Below are positions 12,836 through 26,112 of a stretch of 64,000 nucleotides of DNA, piece after piece (position 1 is the stretch's first letter; the number at the start of each line of letters is the position of its first letter). A program made the position numbers and the translations under genes. Source of the stretch: Phascolomyces articulosus. Lineage: Eukaryota > Mucoromycota > Mucoromycetes > Mucorales > Lichtheimiaceae. Under the pieces are notes generated by a model. That model ran no database searches. It saw only the letters and a list, made by a program, of their open reading frames with translations, and was not told the DNA's origin. The stretch covers positions 310,001 through 374,000 of the forward strand of contig JAIXMP010000007.1 in NCBI GenBank assembly GCA_025677815.1, read 5' to 3'.

Positions 12836-13757
12836 ATGGCTGATCATCACGACGACGATTTCGCTCCTACTCAAACCGCCGGTTATAAGGTCGGTGAAAA
12901 GAAGAGTATGGCTGAATATCAACAATTGGACGCGCAGGACGAGTCTTTGAACAAGTGGAAGGAATCTCTTGGTTTGAAGGGTGGAGGTAAAAATGTTATT
13001 CATCTCAAATATATCTTTTTTTTTCTCGGGTCTATATAAGGTTTTTTTTATATCTTCATTTCTAATGGAAATATGAATTACCACTGTTTTTTTTCCTTTT
13101 AATAAATAGCTGGTCCCTCTGATGATCCTCGTCGAGTAAGTTGAAAGAAAAGGAGAAAAAAAAAAGCGCGACTTTTTTTGGGGGGGGGTGGAGGGAAAAC
13201 CAAAAGGTTAAATTATTTGAGTTTTTTTTTTACTAAATGATTTATCTGTATAATGTATCTATTTAAAGGTTGTTGTTGAATATATTGCTCTCGAAGTCGA
13301 AGGTCGTGAAGATGTCAAGATTGACTTGTCTAACCAAGGTAAAGGAGAAGTGTAGAAGAAGAAAACTATGATTTGATTACTGCGTGAACTTTTTAGAAGA
13401 GATGATTTATACATTTAAAAATATTTGATATATACAGCGGCTATCGATTCTGCTAGATCTACACCTTTTACTATCAAGGAAGGTGTTGAATACCGTATGA
13501 AGGTCAAGTTCCGGTAAGTTTGATCCCTCCCTTCCATTTGATTCAATTATTTGCATACTCCCCAATTCCTTAACAGCAACACCGTTATCCCCTGAACAAC
13601 ACCTTCTTTTTCTTCTTCTTTTCCCCTTATTTTTTTTTCCTCTTTTCACTTATTAAACTCCATATTTGATGATGGTTATTAGAGTTCAACATGAAGTTGT
13701 CTCTGGTTTGAAGTACTTGCAAGTTGTCAAGCGTAAGGGTGTCAGAGGTAAATGTTC

Positions 13758-13797
<40 letters not shown>

Positions 13798-14149
13798 CTA
13801 GATATAGTGAATCCATTGATGAATGAATTACATACTGATATATGTTTTTTAAAAAAACTAGTCGACAAGACTGAAGAAATGATTGGCAGTTATGGTCCTG
13901 CTGCTGAACCTTACGAAAAGAAGTTCCAACTTGAGGAAGCTCCCTCTGGAATGCTTGCTCGTGGCCATTATGAAGCTAAGGTAAGAAAAACAAAGGATGT
14001 CAATTAAGAGTATTTAGAATAAGAAGATTAAAGTTACTCATCAATATTATTCTCTTGTATATTGGATAACACAGAGCAAGTTCGTTGATGATGATAACGT
14101 TACCCACGTTGAATGGGCTTGGTCCTTTGATATCAAGAAGGATTGGTAA
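12836..14149 (+). CDS. RDI1: Rho GDP-dissociation inhibitor
   Basis: Binds prenylated Rho/Cdc42 GTPases, holds them soluble in the cytosol and blocks GDP release. Exons 12836-12986, 13110-13135, 13269-13338, 13438-13513, 13683-13747, 13862-13980 and 14075-14149 give 193 residues, the family norm. The acidic N-terminus (MADHHDDDF) and the helical KSMAEYQQLDAQDESLNKWK form the GTPase-binding arm. The immunoglobulin-like domain follows, with FTIKEGVEYRMKVKF, VSGLKYLQVVKRKG, MIGSYGP and APSGMLARGHYEAKS, and the diagnostic C-terminus WSFDIKKDW. Together with Bem1, Rab4 and Erf4 in the same window it belongs to small-GTPase control, though there is no sign of co-regulation. Intron 5 carries a (TA)n microsatellite. 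Confidence 0.96.
13759..13794. repeat. (TA)n microsatellite in a RhoGDI intron
   Basis: About 18 uninterrupted AT units inside the fifth intron of the RhoGDI gene. Confidence 0.95.
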
Positions 14150-14746
14150 AGAAAAGGACATTTGTCTTTTTAAATATATCTCTTATTTTCCTTCAATACC
14201 AAACACATCCTTCAATGATCGATTTCTCTTTTCCCTTTTGTTTGACTTTTCTTGTTTGTATAAGTCTTTTTTTTATTTTTTTAGCACTTTTTTTTTTTAC
14301 TTTCTCCAATTTGACTTTGACATACACTCTAACCCTCTAACTCTCTCTTTCTCACAACAATAACAAATGCCAACAATCCCAATTTTTCTAAACAAATTTC
14401 ACATAAAAATAAAAAAGTGATCCTCCCCTTTTTTACTTTTTTTTATAACAAAAAAAAATATTATTGAAATGAATCATATATGGGATCATTTTCGTTTTAT
14501 TTCTAAAACTATATAAAAAAAAGGTAGTTTTTGTTTGTTGTTGGAATGTACATGCGATGATAAAAAAAAAGAGAAAGAAACTTATCTATGTGATAGGGTA
14601 GAGAAAAAGAGAGATTGAAAGAAGACTTTTTTTTTGTATAGGTTTCCTGATCAATTATATAAAATGTAAACGTTGGTTTGTATATATAAATACTATAATT
14701 TTTTCATTTTTTGGTGATGGATGATTATGGTTATGTTATATTTTTT

Positions 14747-15622
14747 TTACTCCAATTGAACAGTAGCACCAAGAGCTTCAAGTGCCTTCTTCAACTTTTC
14801 AGCTTCTTCCTTAGGTACAGTTTCCTTCAACACCTTTGGTACACTTTCAACAAACTTCTTAGCATCCACCAAGCTTAATCCAGCCAAGTTCTTGACTTCA
14901 CGGATCACCTTTGCCTTTGCACTGGCATCCACCTTTTCGATCTTGACATTGAATTCAGTCTTTTCAGCAGGCTTTTCTTCTTCAGCAGGAGCAGCAGCAC
15001 CAGCAGCACCAGCTGGCATACCACCCATAGGCATACCTACGGGCATAGCAATATCTTGAATATTTAAGCGCGTCTAAATTTTTCAATAATATAAATAAAT
15101 GTTTTTATGAGTTAACATATAAAAAAAACTTATCTCTATTCTCACTCTTTTTTACTTATTCTCTCTCCAATAGATAGACATATATCATTGTAAATAAATA
15201 GTACCTTCAATTGGGAAACCAATTCAGAAGTTTGCAACAATGTCAGGGACTCGATTTGATCGACAATGTTGGCAATTTTGGGGTCAACGGTGGCATTAGC
15301 ACCAGGAGTGGGCAAAGGTTGTTCACCTTCAGTGGCATAACAACGTCGTGCAAATGCAGTAGCGGCAACACTGTTTTTATATATATTATATAAGTTTTTA
15401 TCATTCCATTTATTTTTGTTGTAAACATTTTTCGTAGAAAAAAAAAAGTTGTCATACCGTGTGGTTTGGCGTGTGGTGGTGTGAGCAGCGGTGCGCGTCA
15501 ACAAGTTGGAAGAAAACCGAAGCTGAAATATAATAAAATAGAATAATATTCACGTCAATTCAATAAAGAACTATTCCATTGGAACTTATTCATGGCTTCT
15601 TTTTCTCTATTGTTATTACCAT
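14747..15622 (-). CDS. MRPL12: Mitochondrial large-subunit ribosomal protein bL12m (L7/L12)
   Basis: Stalk protein of the mitochondrial ribosome that recruits translational GTPases. Exons on the minus strand: 15622-15620 (only the ATG), 15522-15458, 15370-15205 and 15073-14747, giving 186 residues. The presequence MLRFSSNLLTRTAA... is rich in Arg/Ser/Thr and ends near RRCYATEG. The N-terminal dimerisation helix follows (SLTLLQTSELVSQLKTRLNI), then an Ala/Pro-rich hinge (AGAAGAAAPAEEEKPAEKTE) and the L12 C-terminal domain (KVIREVKNLAGLSLVDAKKFV, EEAEKLKKALEALGATVQLE). The start was chosen because joining this ATG, followed at once by a GTAATA donor, to the CAG acceptor at 15523 gives phase 0 and a canonical mitochondrial presequence; no other upstream ATG fits. 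Confidence 0.92.
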
Positions 15623-16715
15623 TGTTATGTGTCTGAAGGTGTGTTGAAAAAAAATATGTTGTTGAAAAAAAAGGGCGGGAGCTAAAGATTATTTTGGTGT
15701 TTACCCATCCACGAGCCTTGACAAGAGGCACCGTCACGCAAACAGCCAGCCACCAACAAGGTTCTTCAGCTGGGTTTAGGTGTCAAAATTCCGTAAATTC
15801 GTCCAACGCAAACAGGTACACACTTTTATTTGAAAAAAAAATATATGTATCTCATGGTAATACATTATTCATTAACAACTGTAAAATATAAAGCATTTTG
15901 TTTTTTGAGAAGCTAAAAAATCGCAACCTAAAAATCACGATTGCCTGTAGAATTGTTTATGATTACTGACCACAACTTTGACAATTGTCATAAGTAATAG
16001 CTCTTCAAACGAAGACTCACTTTGTATATCGATTATATTCAGAATAAAGGAATACATGGTTTCTACGCGTATAATTTAAAGATGAATATGTATTATACTT
16101 GTTGTTGAATTCGAATCACACATAAAAATCACAAAACTAGATATGATAGAACTGGAAATGGGAGACAAATGGTGGAAATTACCAGATTCGATGTTGTATC
16201 AACTTGAGGTTTATTAGAAGGTTATAAAAAGTAGCTACGAATGTAACAGTGCATGCATGAATATTTTCTTTGGATGTTCTTTGTAAATAGATATACAATA
16301 TGTATGCAATACATGGAAGACTTACACAAACAATCAAGAGGCAATCTACCACTAAAAGAAAATTTTATCAGGATGCTATTTCGAGGCAAAAAAAAAGGGT
16401 ATAGACATGAGTGTATATTCTAAAAGGGGGAACACCGTGAACATGGTTTCAATTATAGGTAAAATAACCTATTACTTGGATTAACATGAACAAAAAAGGA
16501 TTTATATATCATTTTTTGCCCAGCATTTTCTAAATATAAAAGCAATTTCCACTTCCTCCTGCCCCAAGAAGATAAATGAGAATAAACGTAACCACGGTGA
16601 ATGTGTATAAGAGATTATAGTGCTAAAAAAAAACTCAATATTTGTAATAGTATTATTATTAATGTATGATATGTATGAACAAAAGAGCACAACAAAAAAA
16701 AAGAATGAATTTTTT
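15623..16715. other. 1.1-kb intergenic region between bL12m (5' side) and Not3/5 (3' side)
   Basis: It contains the bL12m promoter and leader, then ordinary AT-rich sequence. I see no gene or clear repeat. Confidence 0.5.
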
Positions 16716-19700
16716 TTATGCTTCTTCGAGATAACGGTATTCGAATCTATTAAAAAAAGTTCCCAGTTAATAAATCAATCAATCTCTTTAACAAGTAAAA
16801 TTACTTTGACACATGGTCACCTTTTTATTTACCTAAATTCAGTCTTCTTGCGTTGGCACCATGCACCTTCGTAATCAAAGTAGATATAAGTGCCTTGCTC
16901 ATAATCATCTGTGATTACCTTTGGTTCTTCATGGCGTTGGAACCATGTAAGGTACTTTTTATGGAACCGCCATGATTGTTTCTTCAATTCTTTGGCTGCC
17001 AAGTACCTGGAGATAAAATAATAAAATTAAATCAATAAGGTATATATGTATCCTATCCAAAGAGAATATTCTTAATAGAGAAGAATGGGAAACATACTGT
17101 TGATAAGTGCCTTGCTGATAATAGAAAATAAAGAATAACGCATCCATATCGAATTTTTCAAATAATGCTGGATTATCAAACATCGGTAATGGTTGTTGAG
17201 GGTAATAGCTGGGTGTAGGATAAGGAGTTCTTGGTTGATATATTTTTGGTCTATCGATATAAAAAAATTAATTTAATTACATTATGTTCTACTTTTTTTT
17301 AAGGATAAAGTTTCTTGATCATTGAAGAAAAAAAATAGAATTACCGTTCGGAATCAATTAAATCAGGAACATGTTGAAGACTTGCATCCAGCATTTGATG
17401 TGTATATAACATATCGCCCTTATCTGCCCCTAAATAAAAAGTCATCGATGTGTTATTCATAGGCGAGTATTAAAAAAAAGAGAAAGGAAAAAGAAAAGAA
17501 ATAAAAAGGAGAAGAAGATAAATATCCTTCTTTTTTTTGGGTTGAATTTACCTTTTGCTTTCACCGCCTCAAAGGCTGGTGCTAAATCAGCAAGAGATGC
17601 TGGTAATCGTGAATCCGTGATATCTGCTACAGCTTGTTGTTGATTGGAGGCAATACCAGAAGGAGACTATAATAGAATACATAAAAAAATCAAGTACATT
17701 TATATATATATCAATATCCAAAATGCCTCATATAAAAAATGTATCCTCTTTTTTTTTTTTTTCAAAACGTACAGTCTTTCCAGGATATTGTGAAGCCAAT
17801 AAGGATTGTGCACCAGGCACATTCTGTTGTTGAACAGGAGATTGCAATCGAGATTGTTGCTTTGATGCTTCAGAGGAGGATCCGCTTTGTTTTGATTGAT
17901 CAATAATTTTGGGTGGTTCTGCCCAGGCATTCTCTATAGGTTTGTCGTGGGCTATATATAAATATCAAAGTAGAATGAACAAAAACAATGAGTACACATT
18001 TTTTGGGTAGAAAAATAGAAATGAATAAGGATAGGCTTACATTCATTTTTCCTACTATCGTGTGATGCACCCGCCGCTGCTGCTTGTGCATATTTTAGCT
18101 CTGATGGTAATGTTGCTGCTGCAGTGCTTTCGATGGATTTCGTCGTACTGGAAGGTGTCTTTAATGGACTATTCGAAGATTTGACTATATAGAGTTACAA
18201 TGTCGTTAGTTTTTATAAAAAACAAATTATATATATATATATATATCTCAGAATGTGTTTTATTGTTACCATCTTCAGCCAGTGATGACGCAAGGGAGTC
18301 CTCTGTATGAGCTGTAGATAAGTAACAAATGTAATGGTTTTTTATATTTATTATCCTATACTTATAATTTCTGTTGTTGTCATTATTTTTAGTTGCAATA
18401 TAAAAAAATATAAACTAACCATTTGCTTTTGGACTTTGAACTTTATGTGCTCGAGAGGAAGAAGAAGAAAGTGCCTATCACAAAATGAATGTGAGTCTAT
18501 GTATTTCCATAACGTCTCTCTCTCTCTCTCTCTCTCTCTTATTATAAATATATCGTTTTACCTCATCATCTTTATCTTTTTCCTTTTCTTTTTCTCGTTC
18601 TTTTTCCTTTTCTCGTTCTTTCTCTTCCTTCTTTTCTTTTCGTTTAGATTGAGGCTTTTCTTCTTCCTTTGGATCTGTTTTGTTTTGTACATTGTCATTG
18701 TCAGTATAAACCGTAAATCGGTTTATTGGAACATCATCAAACTCACTCTCATGTGCAAAGTAATCGTCTGTACCAATCGCATATTGTTCTTCTTCTTCTT
18801 CAAGATTCAGATCGTCATATACAAACTCATCTTCTTCAAAATCGGGATCCTGGTTATAATCAACATAATACTGGATATCATCTCGGATGGCATTGGCCTT
18901 TTTTTTTAAAAAAAAGAAGAGTTCATGTGTTAATGATAGATGATTATCCTTTCTCTATATAAAAATACAGATTGAATATATCTTTACCTGTTCTGGTGGA
19001 AGGTTTTCATTTTCTATCGATCGTAAAATCAATTCTAATCGTTTAATATGCCATTTGTTCCGTTCAAACAAGTGTTCCAATTCTTGTATACGTTCTTGTC
19101 TTGCAAGATCTTTTTTCCCGCGTTTTGAAGTGCCCTGTAACGTTTCCAGTTCTGCTTCTGATGTTTCAATTTGCCTTGAAAGTTCTTCTACAGTAGAGGT
19201 GATCCATTCACACGTGTCCAGTTTCTCTTTTTCTTTAGGGTCCATTTTTTCCTTTTGTAAAAGTCCTTCTTTGGAATACGCTTTGGTTTTCATTTCTTTT
19301 TCAATGGCCTTGAATCGTTCCATTTGAGATTCAATCAATTTTCTGTTTTCCAGTAATGACCGTTTGTCTTTGATTTCATTGGAAGAAAGCCATGTCTTGA
19401 TTTGATCCCGTAAACGTTGTAACTTTTTAATCTCCTTTTTCAGGTCTTGTTCGTATTTTTCTTTTTGATTCGTATTATTCGTTGACTGGATTTTGTCAAA
19501 TATCGTTTCAAATGTTTCAACACCTTCGCTCACTTTTTTTAATACCCGGTCAATCTCGGCTGGAAAAGATTAGAATCAAGAAAGAGAGGAAAGAGAAAAG
19601 AAGATTGTTGTTGTAGTTGTTGTAGTTGTACACACGTATATATAAAAGTGAAAAAGTAAAGAAAAAAAAGAGAAAAGGAGGAAGGGGGGGGAAGAAAAGA

Positions 19701-19904
19701 GTTGTTTGGTTTGATATCAGTTATTTTTTGTTGTTCAGAAATATAATAGTAGAAATGGTTGTGAGGTTTTTTTTTTCAAGTATAAAAAATACAAAATGTT
19801 TTCAATAAAAGACGCGAGCCAATCACTTGAACAAGATGTTAATTAGAATAAAAAAAAGAGATAAAATGGTTATTCAACTCACTTTGTAATTTTTTCATCG
19901 ACAT
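16716..19904 (-). CDS. NOT5: CCR4-NOT complex subunit Not3/Not5
   Basis: Scaffold subunit of the CCR4-NOT deadenylase complex, acting in mRNA decay and transcription control. Twelve exons (minus strand): 19904-19883, 19559-18988, 18897-18562, 18474-18420, 18311-18270, 18184-18041, 17951-17773, 17666-17552, 17429-17345, 17250-17098, 17006-16833 and 16746-16716, giving 635 residues in consistent phase. The N-terminal coiled coil ([21 protein letters not shown], then [20 protein letters not shown] and [16 protein letters not shown]) is typical Not3/5. The middle is acidic, Lys/Glu-rich and Ser/Gln-rich. The C-terminal NOT box has [37 protein letters not shown] and [22 protein letters not shown] directly after that donor would end the protein early; the 31-nt last exon restores the conserved [10 protein letters not shown] terminus, so it is preferred. 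One intron carries (CT)n. Confidence 0.93.
18515..18539. repeat. (CT)n microsatellite in a Not3/5 intron
   Basis: About 12 CT units (GA on the coding strand) between exons 3 and 4 of the Not3/5 gene. Confidence 0.9.
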
Positions 19905-20176
19905 TGTGAAACTTTTTTTTAATGTCTTTTTTTTTCTACTCAAAAAGAAAGCTATGTAATAAAATCCTACAGAGGGAGGGAGAGAAAGAGAAAGAATAAA
20001 ATAGTCATATATATATTGCAAATGAATTCGCTGTGGGATCTTCATAATCACGTGATCTATAATATGACGTCGGCTTGATTTTGGATTTTAGAAACTTTTT
20101 TTTTTTAACAGGTGTTTAACTTTTTTTTTTTTTCTTCCTTTCTTCACCTTTCGATTCGATCGTGTTTGGCCCGGAA
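19905..20176. promoter_or_regulatory. Divergent promoter of Not3/5 (-) and eRF3 (+)
   Basis: The two start codons are only 272 bp apart and point away from each other. The interval holds a CACGTG E-box (20049-20054, in TCACGTGAT) and a TGACGTC CRE-like site about 10 bp further on, then two T-rich tracts toward the eRF3 start. Co-regulation is an inference from the layout. Confidence 0.5.
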
Positions 20177-22761
20177 ATGAGTCAAGATAACAAGCTTTCG
20201 AACGCAGCTTCCAAGTTGTCGTTGAACCCAAATGCATCTGAATGGAAACCTAACTTTGGTGCAAAGGAATTCGTTCCTGGAGGCTTTTCTGCTCCTGCAC
20301 CAGCGGCTCCAGCTCCTGCACCCGCAGCAGCACCAGCTCCAGCACCAGCTGCTGCTCCAGGTAAACACACAAACAACAACAAACCATTCTTACGCCTACC
20401 ATTTAGATTGAAACATGAAGATCTCTATTTTTTTCTGAAAAAAAAAGATTGGAGAAAACTACCCTATCAAGAGAATAAATAATATGATTGATTTACAGCT
20501 TGAGAGAGCTGTAAAGAAAAAAGTGCCCCATAAAGAGTTTTTTTTTCTACCAGATCAACATTGGGAGTACAAATCCTGATGAGTGAGCAATGGAAAAAAA
20601 GGAACATGCGCATTAATAATCATTTTATTTATTTTCTGTTTCGATCGATCCTTCCCCGAAACTATCCATATTTTTTTTCTTTATTTACTGATATTAATCA
20701 TTCTACTATTTTTTTTTTCATTATAGCACCTGTAAAGGCCGCAGAACCTGCACCTGTCAAAAAGGAAGAAGCACCAAAGCCAAAGAAGGAAGAAGCACCC
20801 AAGCCTAAGCCTGCTGTTGCTAAGGCCCCTGCCCCTTCCAAGGCTGCCAAGAAGGATGCTGCTCAAGCTACTGAAAAGGCTGCTGCCAAGGTTGAAGCTG
20901 TCAGCAATGATATCGAAGCTGTTGATGATGAAATTGTTCAAGACTTATATGGCAAAGAACATCTTAACATTGTCTTCATGGGTCACGTCGGTAAGTTTTT
21001 TTTTTTTTTTTTTTTGATACTGGAGGGTAGATTGAAAGAAGGAGAACGCCAAAAAACATTGAGAAACTAAATTGATGGGATCTGATAGATGCTGGCAAGT
21101 CTACCATGGGTGGTAACATCTTGTTCTTGACTGGTATGGTGGATAAGCGTACTATGGAAAAGTATGAAAGAGAAGCAAAGGAAGCTGGTCGTGAATCATG
21201 GTATTTGTCTTGGGCTCTTGATACCGGTAACGAAGAAAGAGCAAAGGTAAACTATTTTTCACTCATAAACTTGGACGATACCTTAATTTTTTTTTTTTTT
21301 ACTAATGAATTGAATAAAATATTTTAGGGTAAAACTGTTGAATGTGGTCGTGCTTACTTTGAAACTGACAAGCGTCGTTACACTATTTTGGATGCTCCTG
21401 GCCACAAGAACTACGTCCCTAGTATGATTACAGGTGCTTCTCAAGCTGATGTTGGTGTCATGGTTATTTCTGCTCGTAAAGGTGAATTTGAAACTGGTTT
21501 CGAACGTGGTGGTCAAACCCGTGAACATACTATGTTGGCCAAGACTTCTGGTATTAACAAGATGATCATTGCTGTCAACAAGATGGACGATCCTACTGTC
21601 CAATGGGACAAGACTCGGTAAGCAGCCTTTTTTTCCTACAATGTTTATTATGGATGATGCGTGGAAAAGGAAAAAGAGAGAGAGTAGTTGTGATGGTTTT
21701 GGAGGTAAAGAAATGAAACTAAAGCATATTTTTTATCCTATATAGTTATGATGAAATCTTGGGCAAGCTTACACCTTTCTTGAAGCAAACTGGTTTCAAC
21801 CCCAAGACTGACATTTACTTTATGCCCGTCAGTGGTTACACTGGTGCTAACATTAAGGAACGTGCTAAGCAATGCACTTGGTACAGCGGTCCATCCCTTC
21901 TTGAATACCTTGATAACATGAAGACTTTGGAAAGAAAGTTGAATGCTCCTCTTATGTTGCCAGTTGCTGAAAAGTATAAGGTTCGTAAATACATCAGATT
22001 ATGGGATGGTTAAATAATAGGCATTAGGAAAAGAAAGAACTATCAGTGAAAGGATAATGTATCTAACGCATGAACAATTGTTTCGCCTTATATTTAGGAT
22101 ATGGGTACCATCATTGTTGGTAAGATTGAATCTGGTCATATCAAGAAGAATCAAAGCATCATGCTCATGCCTAATAAGGTATGTATATTTCAATAATCAG
22201 AAATCAGTTCTTATTAATTTCTTATAAACCTATCTTTGAATTAACATAAATGAAACTTACTTTATGCATTAGCACGTGTGTGAAATTACTGCCATCTACA
22301 ATGAAACTGAAGATGAAGTCGACCATGCTATTTGTGGTGACAACGTTCGTGTCCGTTTGAAGGGTGTGGAAGAAGATGATGTGATGCCTGGTTTCTTGCT
22401 TTGTGACAAGAAGAAACCTGTCCAAACCTCGACCCAATACGAAGCTCAATTAGCCATTCTTGATCACAAGAACATTATCTGTGCTGGTTACACTGCTGTC
22501 ATGCACGTTCACTCTGCTGTCGAAGAAGTGACTATCAGTGCCTTGCTTCATTTGCTTGACAAAAAGACAGGTCGTAAATCCAAGCGCCCTCCTCAGTTTG
22601 TCAAGCAAGGTCAAAAGGTGATTGCTCGCATCGAAACTGCTGGACCTATCTGTATTGAAACATTTGAAGATTATCCTCAATTGGGTCGTTTCACACTTCG
22701 TGACGAAGGCAAGACTGTTGCGATCGGTAGAATTACCAAGGTCTTGGAACCCACGGTCTGA
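20177..22761 (+). CDS. SUP35: Eukaryotic release factor 3 (eRF3, translational GTPase)
   Basis: GTPase that works with eRF1 in translation termination. Exons 20177-20360, 20727-20990, 21089-21246, 21328-21617, 21746-21980, 22098-22178 and 22273-22761 give 566 residues in consistent phase. The start at 20177 opens a PAM2-like segment (LSLNPNASEWKPNFGAKEFV), the poly(A)-binding-protein docking motif of eRF3 N-termini. An Ala/Pro-rich spacer (exon 1) and a Lys/Pro/Ala-rich spacer (exon 2) follow; there is no Gln/Asn-rich prion-type domain as in yeast Sup35. The G domain has GHVDAGKST, the switch region ERAKGKTVECGRAYF, DAPGHKNYV, NKMD and SGYTGANI. Domains 2 and 3 contain GTIIVGKIESGHIKK and end with GRFTLRDEGKTVAIGRITKV, which marks the elongation-factor superfamily. 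Confidence 0.96.
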
Positions 22762-24102
22762 CGGGCCGAGCTCCCTTCCTCACAACAGAGCGGAGGGATA
22801 GAGTCAGCAGGAAAGAAGGACGGGTTGAACGCTTTTTCTTCTAGTTTTTCTTGTCGTCGTTAAGTTACCTATTAAAAAAAACTAGAAGAAAAAAAAGTAG
22901 TAACATGTAAAAAAACACTTTCTTTTGGACTCTTTTTCCCTCTTGCCTCTTATATTTTTTTTATATGTATTACAAAAACTTCCCATATCATTCTTTTTTT
23001 TTATATATAATCCTTTTTTTATCTTTCCTTTGCCTTTCTCTTTCGCCTCTTTTCCCATTCAAAATATTTTTGTTAAAAAAATTTACATCTCCAGAAAAAA
23101 GATGCTCACATATTAAAAATAATCAAACATTGTCTCAATAATAAAAATAAAATATACAGCGCTTGTTCAATCCTAATAGTCATGATGAATATATTTCTAT
23201 AGACAAGTGAATATGGATGTCTTTAACATATATATGCATCAGTCTCAAGTATTGATGTTGCACATAGATCATAAAATGATGAAAGGTGTCATGTCAATCT
23301 ACTTCTGAAGAACCAGCTATCATCAGAATTGTTGTATCTTTGCTATGTAGCACGGTACCTGAAGCAATTAAATTCTATAACGACAAATAGAGTAAGATTC
23401 TATATGCATATTTGTTTATATGTGCGTCTCATATCTTTGATAATAATTATGTAGAATGATTGACCCCATGGTTCAATTGTTGTGATCGTAAAAAACAGGA
23501 ATGGTGTATAAATTATTCTTTTACGGAAATACCTAATATCACTGAGTTATTAAGGGTTTATAACAATACAAACTCCTCCTATATATACTGAGCAAAAAAA
23601 AAAAAAAGAATGAATATGACAAACAATCCATGATATACCAAGGAAACATCAATCGATATTCCAAGATGATGTGAAATAATTAACCTATAGTGTCATTTTT
23701 TTCTCACACACGTATAAATCTTGTTATTGTGAGTTTGTAAACGATATGAACCCTATATCAAATTGGACTCCTCTCCTTGATCTATTATTTAATTAAAATT
23801 CATCCTTCGTGACGTTAACAGGAACCACATTCTCTCTCTCTCTCAAAAGGATGAAACCATAAAAAATCCAAATAACGATGAAAGGTAAGGAAGTTACCTT
23901 ATAAACTCCAAAAATGATGCATCCGGTTTGGTGAAATTGCCTTTTTAGGTAGATGTTACCTTTTAGCATTTGAAATCCGCAAACAATTTTATACTTCTCT
24001 TTTTGCTTTTTTTTTTTTGTAAAAGTGCTTTAAAGTGTGGTGTTTATAAGTGTGGGTTTTTATTTTACCACCAAAGAATAATAATAATAATATATACTCG
24101 TC
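22762..24102. other. 1.3-kb intergenic region upstream of Rab4
   Basis: The eRF3 3' untranslated region, then AT-rich DNA without a recognisable gene. A short CT run (about 23830-23845) and a T run before the Rab4 start are the only simple features. Confidence 0.5.
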
Positions 24103-25698
<1,596 letters not shown>

Positions 25699-26112
25699 TA
25701 TTATACATACTACTCCCTCTTTCCCTCACTCTCTATATATAATTATACATCATATCACAACAATCCATCCTTTTTTTTTTGTTGGCAATATATCACTTTT
25801 ATATATATATATATTTACTTATATAATTAGTAGTAATGGATGATTTCGTTTACAAATTGTAACTATCTCATACAAAAAAAAGAAGAAAGGACCCGTGAGA
25901 TTGTAGAGGTAGTAGATTTGGAGAGTTTGAGATAGAAATAGTGTGTGAGTGAGAGAGAGATAATAAAAGAAGAAAAATAAAGGAGTAAAGAGTAAAAAGG
26001 CAATAAGTAGAAAATAGAATTATTTTTTGTAAAGGTTGTCTTTGGTGGTTGTTGAAATGCTTTTTTTTTGTTTGGTTTTTCGATGTTGGATTGAACTTGG
26101 CTAATGTTGGAA
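25699..26112. other. Tail-to-tail intergenic region (Rab4 / Bem1)
   Basis: 414 bp of 3' flanking sequence for both convergent genes: T-rich after Rab4, A- and GA-rich before the BEM1 stop as read on the plus strand. No gene seen. Confidence 0.5.

Noticed and set aside
15555..15737. Alternative first exon of bL12m reading VTVPLVKARGW
   Set aside because: It has no ATG; the frame reaches an upstream stop first. The ATG at 15622 with an immediate donor gives a better presequence and phase.
18334..18909. 191-codon plus-strand open frame rich in Phe, Leu and Ile
   Set aside because: Antisense of the Lys/Glu-rich Not3/5 exons and the CT microsatellite; not protein-like.
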